From the NCBI GenBank assembly GCA_003550325.1, contig QKWP01000845.1, positions 13,520-77,519 of the forward strand: DNA of 64,000 nt, read 5' to 3'. Below are positions 39,511-51,931 of the stretch, one piece after another. Position 1 is the stretch's first letter, and each line of letters starts with the position of its first letter. The notes beneath the pieces are model-generated. The model did not search any database and had not been told where the DNA came from. It worked only from the letters and a program-made list of their open reading frames with translations. Source of the DNA: Gigaspora rosea (taxonomy: Eukaryota > Glomeromycota > Glomeromycetes > Diversisporales > Gigasporaceae). Position numbers and translations under genes: made by a program.

Positions 39511-40251
39511 AGCATGATGGAAAGTCCTTTTGATTGGCTAATGTAGATCAATTGAACGTAGATTGTAACAAAATATTTATATTAATTTTAGAGTACTTCC
39601 TATATGAAAATGCAAGTCGCTCATATGACAAGTGGCTAAGCATGATATCTATGATTGAATTAATTTTCAGTTTTTTGCTTTACTAGCAGTTAGTAGATTT
39701 AATCCAATATAATCCTATTCCCAAGGGACTTTTACTAATGCCGCATTTTGCTAATAGCCTATTAGGCTCATGAAATTTTTGGTTTTTTTTTCAAAAGCGA
39801 GCTAATATAATTTTATATTCAAAGTAACAAGTATTTACAAAAGAGATCTGAATAATACTTAACAGCTTGCATAAGGCATATGAACTGTAAAATGTAATAG
39901 AAATTTATTAGAGTTGGCTTTTGTGTTTTTTTTGTTATTTTTAGTGTTACTTTAGCATATATATAGTTTCAAAAATTGTAATTAGTGTTATAGGAGAAAT
40001 ATCCGAATATGAGTATGGCATAAGTATTGCCAAGAATGAAAAAAAACAGATTGAATGGTTTTTGAAATTTACTAAGAGTTTTTTTTTTTTTATTAAATAT
40101 TAAATTGTTAATTCAATTCTAATATAGTTTCGAAGTTGTCATCATTGAATGTACGTGTAGTAACCAGTATCATGAAATCTAAAATAGAATTAAAATAGAG
40201 CATAGTACTTGGTTATATTTTCAGCACACTATATGATCAAGTTGTGTATAT

Positions 40252-42835
40252 AGTAGGGGTCTTAATGGGCCAGGTTGGGTCGGGTTTGGGCCTGACCCTG
40301 GTCAGACCCACTTGGGTCAAAACCCGACCCGGGTCTGACCCGCTTCATGTCAAACCCGACCCGGGTCTGACCCAACCCAACCCAACCCGGGTTGAACTGA
40401 TGGGTGTAGAGATCGATATCGGTTATAAAAAGATCGATCGCTCTATCAAATTGACGTGCCCAATTTTGAAAAATTCTGCTCGAGCATGATCAATCATAGA
40501 ATTTTAATCAATCAAATCGATTATAGAGTTTTGAGCGGTCATATGTTTAAATCGATCACGATCGATTACATACTGTATGAAACATACCAGATATTATATG
40601 TAATATGACATACGTGTATGTCATTGAGCATGCATATTACATTGAAATGGCCATAATATCATATGATAAAACGAAATCAGATGAGAATGTTTTATGTCAT
40701 TTCTGAATTCACGATTTTGAATTGACACATGTTTTTACTGACTCTTTCTAAAACCCATTTAGTATTACACCAAAATCAGGATGTAATTAATGCTTAAAAT
40801 TAGATCCAAGTTCGAATACTGTTTTGATTACAATGAAGCTTACAAAATTATGATATTCATGAAAAAAAATTTGAATTTAAGCTCCATACATACCCGAGTT
40901 TGGTGGCAATACTAGGTGTGTTCTTTTCCTGGCACAATTCCATTTCAATTCAATACCTTCTCTGACAACCTCTTCCCCAATACAACTACTTACCCAATGG
41001 CCATTTACCTGGCAATCACTTCCTGACTATAATACGTCCCTTGCACAGCCACTTACTCAACAACTAATTATGTACCAGATAATCCCTTCTCGCTTCTCTG
41101 ACAACCACCTTTTCCACAACAATAACTCATTTTCTAACACCATACATCCCTAATGCTACTGCTTCCATTTCTTCAACACCTCCACTTCCCCAACACACTC
41201 TTCTAATTACCTCCCCCAGCACAGTCTTCTAATTATCTTATCGACACACATACCTTCTGCAACACATTTTTCTAATTGCCTTTCTCGCCATACTCTTTTA
41301 ACTACGTTCCCCTATAGTTATTCTTAATATTATCCTTAATATTATTTCCAGTATTTAAATATTGGCTAAAAATAAAATTTTTAAATTATTGCACTTGCAA
41401 AAAGATGTGACCTCTGCAGATCATAATGTTGTGGGAAAATCAGAGATTTTATAGATTTTAAGAATTAAACTGATTTCAAACAAACATAAATGTAACCAAT
41501 CGAAAATATAACGTAGCAGACAATTTGGAATCTCAGTGATTTTCAGCTATCATCATTAAAAAAATTACTGGGCCACATCTTTTTGCAAAGCGCTATAATT
41601 TAAAAAAAATTGCATTAAGAGTTAAATAAAAAATTCTTTATAGTGCTTTGCAAAAGATGTGAGCCAGTGATTTTTTAATGATGATGTCTGAGAATTATTG
41701 AGATTCAAGATTGTCTGATTTTCGATTGGTTGCGTTTATATTTCTTTAATTCTTAAAATCTCAAAAAAACTATCAAATCTCCGATTTTCATATGACATTG
41801 CGATTTGCAGAGGCTACATCTTTTTGCAAAATGCAATAAAATACGTGGATCATTTCACTACCCTGTACAATCATACAATCATCTGACTGTTGTCCTATTT
41901 TGTGTGATTGTTTTCTAAGTAAAAAATTCAATATAAACACTTTACGATTGTAAAGGTATGCATCGATCTACAATTTGATCAAAAATAAATAAAAAAATAA
42001 TCCTTTAAATAAAACAATATCGTTAAAAAAAACAAATTTATTGTAATAGATCGCTAAATAGCTTTACAATCGCGTGATTTTAGTACAACTGCGTGATTGT
42101 ACAAACTAATATAACTATGCCCAACAAAGATTATGAAATAACGTGTTCATATTGAATTTTTGATCAGTCAAGACGATCAAAGCAAAATGACCGGTCAAAA
42201 CATGGTGTCTATCAAAGTATCGATCCATTATGCATATAATCGATCAATGATCAATTAATGAAAATTTGATCGATCTTCATCTCTAGATGGGTGACGCAAC
42301 GATTTTGGCAATAATGCAGTGGTTTTGTTACCCTCCCCCTTCACTTTTAATGTCCCCCGATAAAAATTAATTTACAGATTTTAACTAAGATTCTAAAGTT
42401 TTATACAAAGCTCCCATGGCAGGGCCACGGGTCAGGTGTCAAATTATATAAGATAAGCAATGATGAAGTTTACAATTATCAAATTTGTAAAATTTATATA
42501 TAGGCAAAATCCGATTAAGAATCAATATGTACTATAGTATCTTTATTTAGATATATTATCAATAATAAAGATAAAAATTAAAAAAATTTTTTATCATGCG
42601 GTATCATGTGCATTAATGCACATTTTTCCCATCTCTATGCGTCACTCATCATTAGCCCGGGTCTGACCCAACTCGGGTTTTTTCTGACCCGGGTCTGACC
42701 CGATCTGTGTTTTTCTGACCTGGTTTTTTTCTGACCCAGGTCAGACCCGACCCGGATTTGCTCTGACCCAACCCGACCCAAGTTGGGTCTGACCTGGGTC
42801 AGGTTGGGTCAGACCCGACCCAGCTAAGACCCCTA
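40252..42835. mobile_element. Nested element with AGGGGTCTTA / TAAGACCCCT ends
   Basis: Inserted in the left arm of the larger transposon, where the intact right arm shows the empty site near 48290. It is flanked by GTATATAGT on both sides (40243-40251, 42836-42844), a 9-bp duplication. The ends are arrays of GGGTCGGGT, GACCCGACC and GGTCTGACCC words. An internal inverted repeat (about 41390-41460 against 41790-41850, GCAAAAAGATGT and TGCAGA words) marks a further nested MITE. The 81-residue frame at 40244-40489 is a product of the repeats. Confidence 0.8.
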
Positions 42836-43765
42836 GTATATAGTATAGTTACTTATATTTACATATACAGAAGTATTCAAATCATAGTACAAAGAATTAA
42901 CCGTATAAGTGCTCATTTGAGTAGATATAGTATTAGACTTGTAGATATTCACACACAGTTATCGTAATACTTGTACTATTAATATCACGAAAAAAAGTTG
43001 ATATTTAAGTAAATTTTATTTCTAATGCTTTAAACTTCTTTATATATTTTATTAATTAAAAAATAATAAAATTGGTTTTCTTACTTCTTAATGTGCATCA
43101 ACTGATTGACTAAAATGCCTAAGGGCACCCTTGATTAGTCCTTAAATTCAGAATTGGCCAAGACGAACAAATAATATGCTGCTGTGCTGCATGGCATGCA
43201 GCAGCATATTTTAGCTGACTGACTTGTTTAGCTGCCAAATTCAAAATGCGAGGAAGTTCTGAACTTGTTAGAAATTTTTAAATTATATAGTTTCAAATAT
43301 TAGCCAATTTTGAGATTTGATAATTTATCATTTGTATCTTTATAATTTAAGTGCTACCTGTCATTGAGCTTTTGATTATTTATATTTTAATTATTTATAT
43401 TTTAATTTGTTAATATTGTAAACAAATGTCTTTTTTATTTTTAACAGCTGCCTACTGCATCGAGAGTATGTTGGAAGTGCATCAAGTATAACATGGGTTT
43501 GTGTAAAAAGTGCATCTTTTTGCATTATGAATACAAAGTAAATTTCCAATTATATAACATAATTAGAAATTTACATTGCATTCACAATGCAGGAAGATGC
43601 ATCTAACACTAAAAGGCAGCCATTAAAAATTGAAAAAGACCTCTGCTAATATTGTATATAAGTATATAAAATTATTCTAATTTATATGCCAATAAATTGT
43701 TTATAAATATTGTTAAATTCGTTAAAATTATTTTTTAAATTTTATTATAAAATTTTTTTATCAAT

Positions 43766-46470
43766 ATGCCTAAACAAAAAATTAATCAAGGACCTTGCTC
43801 TATTTATAATTGTAATAAAGAATCTGCAAGATTTAGGAGTTTAACTGATAATGCATTTGCAAAAGCATTAGCTACAGGAACTCTTCAACAATATTCATAT
43901 TTGCAATTAGATCAACAAATTTGCAATGCTCATTATATAGAAATTGTTAAAAATTCTTGGAATAATTATAGACAAAATTATTAAAATAATATTAGATCAA
44001 ATAATATTATTGAAAATAATAATCCTATTAGTAAATATTTAAATTTTATTTAATTACTATATATTAAATTTTATTTATAATTTATAATTTAATTATTTTT
44101 AGATTTATTACTACAATTATCACTTGCTAATAAAATAAAAAAAATGACAACTATAATATATAATAAGCAATGAAAAGAATCAGCTACTCTTATACTCGAG
44201 CCTAATAATTTTAAAAAAATGCTTGAAGAATCTGATTCTGATTTAGTTGGATTTTTTAATGAAATATGTAAATTATAATACCATCAAATTGGGCATTAAA
44301 TTTACAAGAAGATGTAAAAAAAAAGGTAGTAGTAATTCTTTATTTAATTGCTGGTCTTCAAAATATGCAAACTAATCAATTTAAATTGAAGCTTGGATTA
44401 TATCTTGCAGCATGTGGAGCATCTTGCGAAACAATCAATACTTTAAGTAATGCTGGAATCTCTGTTACTAATAAAACAGTTTATAATAATAAAAAAAATT
44501 GCTAAACAACATAAATTAAAAGTTGAAGAATATTTTATTAAAAATGTAAATAAAATTTTTTAAATAATATAGTATTTTTAAATTATAATCTAATTTTATT
44601 TTTAATTAATTATTTGAAAGATTCACTTTGTGTATATAATATAGATAATTATCACAATATTCATGAAAAAAGGAGACCAGATGATACCAATTTATCAGAA
44701 TCAGTTCATTTAGCAACAAGTATATGCAAAAAAGTTGAACATTGTGCACCAGTACCAGTAATTTTTAATAATATATCAGTTTATAATCCAGTAAATATTG
44801 ATGCATCTGGGGCTTTTTGATCTTTCTCATACACAATGCAAAATACAATGGGCTAGTACAAAACAATCTGAGAATTTTGAATTTGATCGTATTGATGAAC
44901 TTACTATACATTGTTATGATGATGCTATTGTGGAAAGAAAAAACGAAAGAAAAATGAAAGAAACAATATTAATTGGAATTAAAGAACAGCATCTTCATTC
45001 TACACAAGATTATTTAGAAATTTTAAATTTAATACTTAAATATAATAAAAAAACAAATCATTTAAATAATTATATTGCTCCAGTAATTGCAGATTGGCCA
45101 GGGCAATTATTTATTAGAAGAGCTATTACTCCTTTGCATAAAGATAATTCAAAATTACAAATTCCACTTGGAGTAATTTCATTTGTTCCTATTGTTGGAC
45201 CATTACATGTTAGTCTTAATAGTATAGAGCAAGTTATACAAGTTTATTATAGTTTTTTTAAAAAATTATTTCATAACATATTTGGATTACGTAAAAAATT
45301 TGTTTAAAAACCAAAACTATAGAGAATAAATTTACTTTTAGAACTAGCATATAGTGTATGGATTAAAGTTAAAAATTTAATAATAGAAAAATTTGGATCT
45401 TTATGCAAATTTGCTGAATATCAAACAATGATTGATCTTTTAGATAATATTATTCCAGCAGTACTTGATATATATGCTGTATTATTTCGATCAGGATCAT
45501 TTGATGAATATCTTGAAACAATTTTTCGTATTTGGACTTTTGCTTTAAGATGGAAACATAAAAATTATAACAAAGCTCCATTAGTATTTTTATCTGATAT
45601 ATTTTACTGGGAACAAAATAATCATCCTATAAAGGAAGCAATTAAGTTTTTTTAGTTAATTTTAATGATTATTGGATTAAAATATTCATAGTAGAATTAG
45701 AGCATCAACAACATGCTAAGATAATGCAGATAATATTCAAAAAAAGCATATTTATTAGGTATTTTAAATTTATTATTAGTAATTATAAAATATAAATACT
45801 AATAATTATATTTATTATTAGATGCTAATAAATATTTTGCATTTAAAGAAGCATTTATGTATAATAAACATTATTCATATTTACTATCTGAATTAGAATT
45901 TTTAACTAACAAAACATGCTTATTTTTACCTCAACAATTTCAATTAGTTTTTGAAGAAATCAAAAAATATTAAAAATTAATACTACTTTATCTACAACTA
46001 AACCAAAACCAAAATCGAAAAAAGACAAAAAAGAAAAAAATTTGAATCTTAAATTTATTACTATAGAGGATGTAGATGAAAGAATATTACCAACAGGATA
46101 TCATACTTTATATCCACCTACTTTTAATAGTTGTGATCATTGTTATAAACAATTTGAACAAGATCTGATGGAACTATTTTAATATGTGGCTATAGATATT
46201 ATTGAAATTGTTATAATCAATTAGAATTCAAATGTAGACATTGTATAAAATATTTTAATGAAGGAATATAGAACAATGTAAATGCATTTGTAAAATGCTT
46301 AGAAGCAGAAGATAAAGATAAGCTTATAAAGAAGATTTAGATAATGATGATGAAAATGAAGATGATACTACAAGTAATTTAACAGAAAATTCTGAAGATA
46401 TTGAAATTAATGACAAAGAAAAAATTGAATTAGATTTACAAAATGCAATTAATAAAATAAAAACTTGGTA
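43766..46470 (+). pseudogene. Decayed transposase of the 9.5-kb element
   Basis: Pieces in order: a zinc-finger-like N-terminus starting MPKQKINQGPCSIYNCNKES with a later ICNAHY (43766-43984); then QTNQFKLKLGLYLAACGASC (about 44360-44420); LCVYNIDNYHNIHEKRRPDD (44614 on); DELTIHCYDDAIVERK and IAPVIADWPGQLFIRRAI (44798-45307); MIDLLDNIIPAVLDIYAVLF (45428-45655). A cysteine-rich C-terminus follows, near 46130-46250 (CDHCYKQF, CRHC). Likely introns at 44032-44100 and about 44546-44612 start GTAAATA. At least three frame breaks or stops lie outside those introns. Proteins of this look are familiar as repeated hypothetical proteins of Rhizophagus; the superfamily is unassigned. Confidence 0.65.
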
Positions 46471-46512
46471 ATTCATTTTTTAATATAAAATTATTGTATT
46501 ATAAATACTATA

Positions 46513-46775
46513 TATATGGGCTAGGTGCTAGGAAAAGGGCCGAAAATGACATAAAAAAGATCTTTGAAAAATCAATTTTTATATTATAAATTATATAATA
46601 ATTCATAAGAAAATGCAAACTTTAAAGAGCTATACTGCAAAATTTTATTAATACAACTACTTTTGTATCTTTAGTGAAAAATAATCCTAATTTTATTCTA
46701 AATTGATTTATGTAAAAAAACCTCTTTTGAAAAAATTGTCATTTTCAGCCCTTTTTCCAGCACCTAGCCCATATA
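46513..46775. mobile_element. MITE with TATATGGGCTAGGTGCT ends
   Basis: The left end TATATGGGCTAGGTGCTAGG and the right end CCAGCACCTAGCCCATATA are inverted copies extending about 40 bp (GGGCCGAAAATGAC). It is inserted just 3' of the transposase gene. Confidence 0.85.
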
Positions 46776-47864
46776 ATAGTAAATTTTTAATTATAAATTT
46801 ATTAATAAATAAAATATTTTTATTAAATTTATATATACAAAATAAAAACTTTATTTATTATATTTTATATATCTCTAACTATAATATTTAAATATATTAT
46901 ATTTTTTTTAATAATTTACTCTTATTATGACTAAGTTTATTATAATAGATATAAGTTATACCTTATTATAATAAAGTAATTTTCTAAATAATTTAAAATT
47001 TTTATTATTATATAGTACTATATAATACAATAGTAGATATTTATTATGATTTTGTATTAATATTACAAATATCAAAATCCTGATATACTAAATTCCAATA
47101 TATTAAATTTCAAAAAAACAAAATCCCAAAAATATAATATCCCAAAAAACTAAATCAAAAAAAATAAATCTAAAAATTTATAATTATAAATTTTGGTAAT
47201 TTTTTTTGGGTTTTATTTTTTTGAAATATAAATTTTTGAGGAACTTGTTTATTTTTAGAATATAGTATAGTAGATAAAAATTTTAAGCCTAATTGCTATA
47301 TAGTAACAAAAAAAGCTATATATATTATCTACTAATTTTATTTATATATTTATATTATAATATATTAAATAAATAAAAATTACCAAAAAATATCTATAAA
47401 TATCTATATAACATAATCTAAATTTATCTTTAAAAACTTCTAATTACTAGTTAATTTTTTTTTTATTTTGTTCTATACTTATAATAAAATTTAATTTTTT
47501 TATGAAAATCATCTTTTACAGATTAACTATTATTTGAATCTCTCATACAGTATAAATATATTTTTTTAATTACAAATTTTAAAATTATATTTATCAAAAT
47601 AATATTTTAAAAAAATTCAAAAAAAATACCGATGCCAACATCTAGCAAATTTAAAGTTTTTATATTATTCTCAAGTAATATATTTATAATAAAATTTTTT
47701 ATTTTTCAAATGCTTTTTTTTCGTACTTAATAATTTTTCTTTAAATACATTTATTACCATAATATGTTACTAGTCTAATATTTCTATATGTATTAAAATT
47801 AATGATTCGTAAGCACAATTTGAAACTTCGCATATAGGGCTATTAGATTAGCAACATATCGATA
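46776..47864. other. AT-rich noncoding DNA between transposase gene and right arm
   Basis: Very AT-rich, with no gene. Contains short runs of AATATATTAAATAAATAAAAA type only. Confidence 0.55.
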
Positions 47865-49189
47865 TGACAACAAATTATAATGACCATCTTTTTTTTATTA
47901 AATCCTAAATTTTAAGATAATTTCGAATTTAAGGACTAATTAAGGGTGTCTTTAGGCATTTTTGTCAATCGGTCGAAACACATCTGGAAGTAAATTTTAT
48001 TTATAGAAAAATCGGTTAACAAATTTTAATTAATAAAATATAATAAAATATATAATGAAGTTTAAAGTATTCTGCATTAGAGATAAAAACTTACTTAAGC
48101 ATCAACATTTTTTTTTTCATGATCTTAATAGTATACTGTACAAGTATTACAGTAAAACATGTGTGTGAATATAAGAACAAAGCATATTCTTCCTTTCTTT
48201 GTTGGTGGTCTTGAATATCAATAGTCTAATACTATATCTACTCAAATGAGCAAATACTTCTGCGTATGTAAATATAAGTAACTATACTATATACTACAAC
48301 TCGATCACATGGTGTGCCAGAAATATAACCAAGTACAGTGCTCTATTTTAGTTAATTCCATTTTAGCATTTCATGATACGGGTTACTACACATACATTCA
48401 ATGATGACAACTTCGAAACTACATTAGATTGACAGTTTAATAAAAGTAGTAACATTTAATAAAAAAAAACAACTCTTAGTAAATTTAAATACCATTCAAT
48501 CGTTTTTTTCGTTCTTGGCAATACGTATGCCATACTCATATTCGGCTTTCTCATAACTATTAATCACAAATTTTAGACGCTAAAATAACACTAAAATAAT
48601 AAAAAAAAAACACAAAAGCCACTCTAATAAATTTCATTTACCTTTCGATTATACTTAACAGTTCATACGCCTTATGCAAGCTGTTAAGTATTATTCGGAT
48701 CTCTTTTGTAAATACTTGTTACCTTGAATATAAAACTATATTAGCTCGCTTTTGAAAAAAAAGCCAAAAATTTCACGAGCCTAACTTAGCTACATAGGCT
48801 ATTAGAAAAATGCGGCATTAGTAAAAGTTCCCCGGGAATGGGATTATATTGGATTAAATCTGCAAACTGCTAGTAAAGCGAAAAACAAACGTATTCTGAA
48901 AATTATTCAATCGTAGGTAACATGCTTAGCCACTTGTCATATGAGCGACTTGCATTTTCATATAGGGAGTACTCTAAAATTAATATAAATATTTGTGTAA
49001 CGATCTACGTTCAATTGATCTACATTAGCCAATCAAAAGGACTTTCCATCATGCTATATATTATTTGCAAGAACTCAACTTAAGAATCAACTTCTTTATT
49101 TACGGAGTTTAGACCAAAAATATTTGACTTTTAACAACCTTACCCCGTGTTTAACGGCATGGGTTCTTGCTAGTAATAAAAACACTGTT

Positions 49190-49920
49190 TCGGAAATAAA
49201 AAATATTACAGTAAATGTAACTTGTGATATGGGTTGGCCCAATGACAGGTCGATAGCGGGTCAACTCTCAACCTGCATCTTTGTGGGTTGGTCCGGTCGA
49301 TTAAAAAGTGTTAGATGATTCCCTTATGAAGTATGGTTTAGGTCAACAATACAGGTTTCATTAGTCGATCATTTAGATATTAAATTGGCAAACAATGAAT
49401 ATAAGTACAGTCAGACCTCTTCCCAAATGCATAACCTCTTTAAATGCATAATGATTATCTGGCCCATTAACGAGCCTAATAAATAAATGCATATTCTTTA
49501 TTATTCATTAATTGATTGTTAAATGTAAAAAAAAACCTATCATTAGCCTTCTATACATAATATTAAGGTCTTGCATTAAGTATGTGCTACAGCCCATGCC
49601 TAATATATGAAAAGAGGTTTGTGAATTTACATTTAATTTCTAGTCGATTTTCGTACCAATACACCATGTCAATTGGCTTAGTAAGCTGCTACATAAGGCA
49701 TATTCAATATATGTAATTTCATGTCTAAATGGCATGGACATACAGACCAAACACAGACTACCATTCCTGTGCCAACTCAGTACACAAACATGCAAATTCT
49801 GACCTCAACACGTGTTGCCCTGACCCATGCATTTACACTGTTTTCGCATGCCAACTTGGACCACTTTTCTTATAGGGTATATAAGCCTAAATTAGAGTTA
49901 TAATTAACTTTTCTAACTTA
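49190..49920 (+). repeat. Dispersed repeat, copy 3
   Basis: Direct-orientation match to 2485-3560, without that copy's 380-bp insert. It ends CCACTTTTCTTATAGGGTATATAAGCC, which contains a TATA-like word, but no gene follows downstream on the plus strand. Short frames 49124-49318 and 49721-49903 lie in repeat sequence and are not supported. Confidence 0.65.
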
Positions 49921-50201
49921 GAACAACTTGAATAGTATTTTTTTTTTAGCTTTATGAAGATTATATTAATATTGATAAGAATTTTATTAAGGATATTTTT
50001 TTTTATTTGATGCTAAGTAATAAATTAAGAATAGAACCGATTTCTTATAATCTGGTCCAATTTGCAAATTGTTTGAAATTGAAGTTTTAGGTTGGGCCAA
50101 ATAATTAATTTTGGATACTGAGAATTTATTTGTTTTAAGAATTTATAGAAGTTTAAAAGATACAGTATCTGATTTCAAATAAAATAAGTAAAGTATTAAT
50201 T

Positions 50202-51185
50202 AGCATGACAGAAGTTCTTTTTTATTGGCTGTTATGTCAGATGATCATCATCAAATATGATTGGCTAATGTTTATTAATACTGTAACTGGTACAGTAATT
50301 TATATGTATAATAGCTAAAATTTGGTCGTACATACGTACGTAACGTAGGTCTAAATTCGATTAAAAAATTAATTCTGTTAATATTTAACTTGAAATACCC
50401 AAGAGTAAAGTTTTTTGTTTCATTGCAAATTTTATTATAATTATATATATAACGACAAATAGTAAAGTACTCTTTTTTATTCTATCTTTACAATTGTTAT
50501 TAGTTAATACACTATGTATTATACTAATTTTATAGTTATAAGTACGTTTACACATATGCATCTACAAACTCTATAGTATAACTTAGCGAACTACAATAAA
50601 CTATAAATTATACAATTTCTACAACTTATAAAGAACCTAAATATTTTAAAGTAAGAGATTTGTAAATGCGAAGAATATAAAATAAAAAAAAACACAGAAA
50701 ATGCTATATTGCTTTATTGTTAATACTTACATAATAACCTTTCATAATCGGTACTAAAAAAGAATACAGTATGTATATATTAATGCTTATTACAAAAATT
50801 ACACCTTATAAAAGCCATGAACTTTAGAAATCTTCCGTACAGTTCAAATATAAGGCAGCTAAAGAACGAATAACAAAACTGCTAACCTTATCTTTCTGAA
50901 TCGTTACTAAAATATTAAAAAAAAAATAATAATAATAATTTTATTTATATATTATTACCTGCTATAAAAAAAACTGCCTCTAATAAAAGTCCTGCAAATT
51001 ACATGATCTCAGTGATGGGTCACTAAAATTTACTTGCAATACACCTAACAAACGGTTTTGCAAAGTTTCATAAAGAATGGGCGATTCCTTTGATGTGTAA
51101 CCATATGACACATCCGCCTTTTATATAATTTTTATATGTAAAAATCTTGTGTAACACTTATGCATATTAGAATTTCCGTCATGCT
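50202..51185. mobile_element. Non-autonomous long-TIR element, copy 2
   Basis: The ends AGCATGACAGAAGTTC and TTTCCGTCATGCT are flanked by GTATTAATT on both sides (50193-50201, 51186-51194), a perfect 9-bp duplication. The left locus (near 3880) shows the empty site. It is homologous to 35875-36863 and shares termini with 39511-49055. It inserted after the locus duplication. Confidence 0.9.
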
Positions 51186-51931
51186 GTATTAATTTCAAAA
51201 CGAGTGATATATAAATTCTATTATTTAAAACATATTTTTACTTATATAACAGTTACAGATAAATATACCGGTATATTAAAAGAAATTAATTTTATCATCA
51301 GTACGCCTATTTAATTTTTTGATTCAGAATTTAAAACAGAAATTAAGAACTTTTAAACTTCTACTTATTTTCGAATAAGTTAATTACGAGTCCCATTTTT
51401 TTATTTTAAAATTTTTAATCAAAAAATTAAATAGGTATACCCAGAAATAAAATTAACCCTTCTTATATACTCTAAGAAAATAGGATTTATAGATCGCTTA
51501 CTTTCTATTGCTCAAATTCAGAGTTTCAAATCCATATATTATATAATTCAATTTTTAATATTTTACTTATATTTAAAACATCCATAATTTCTTAATTTTA
51601 AACTTGTTATTTATATGTATTTGTTATAAAATATTTCTATGACAAGCTACATATTGTTAGTATGCTTGTTTTTAAATTATAAATTTAGTAGTTTAATAAA
51701 TCTTTAAATTTATTAAAAGCTAAAAACAAGTAAATAGTATGATAAGAAAGATAATAATAATAAAAAAAAATAGTATAAGATAGATAATACTTTAAATATT
51801 ATAAAATTTTTAAACTTGTTATTTTACTATTATAAAATTTTTGTAAGCTTGTTATTTAAAATATATTAAAATTATTCTAAATCTTAATTTAGCATGTAAA
51901 TATATAACGTATAAAGTGTTATATAAATATA

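Larger units (their letters stand above)
39511..49055 (+). mobile_element. 9.5-kb DNA transposon with 1.1-kb inverted ends and 9-bp target duplication
   Basis: The ends AGCATGATGGAAAGTCC and GGACTTTCCATCATGCT are flanked by the perfect direct repeat ATATATTAT (39502-39510 and 49056-49064). The left arm (39511-40251 plus 42845-43165) is the reverse complement of the right arm (about 47865-49055), once the 40252-42835 insertion is removed. Long inverted ends with 9-bp duplications are the Mutator-like pattern. The transposase itself does not show a motif I can assign to that superfamily. The gene lies between the arms on the plus strand. Confidence 0.85.

Noticed and set aside
40244-40489. 81-residue frame with Gly/Pro-rich composition
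   Set aside because: It begins in the flank and runs through terminal GGGTCGGGT repeats of a transposable element.
49867-49890. TATA-like word GGGTATATAAGCC as a promoter for a plus-strand gene
   Set aside because: It is part of a dispersed repeat (also at 3550) and no plus-strand gene follows.
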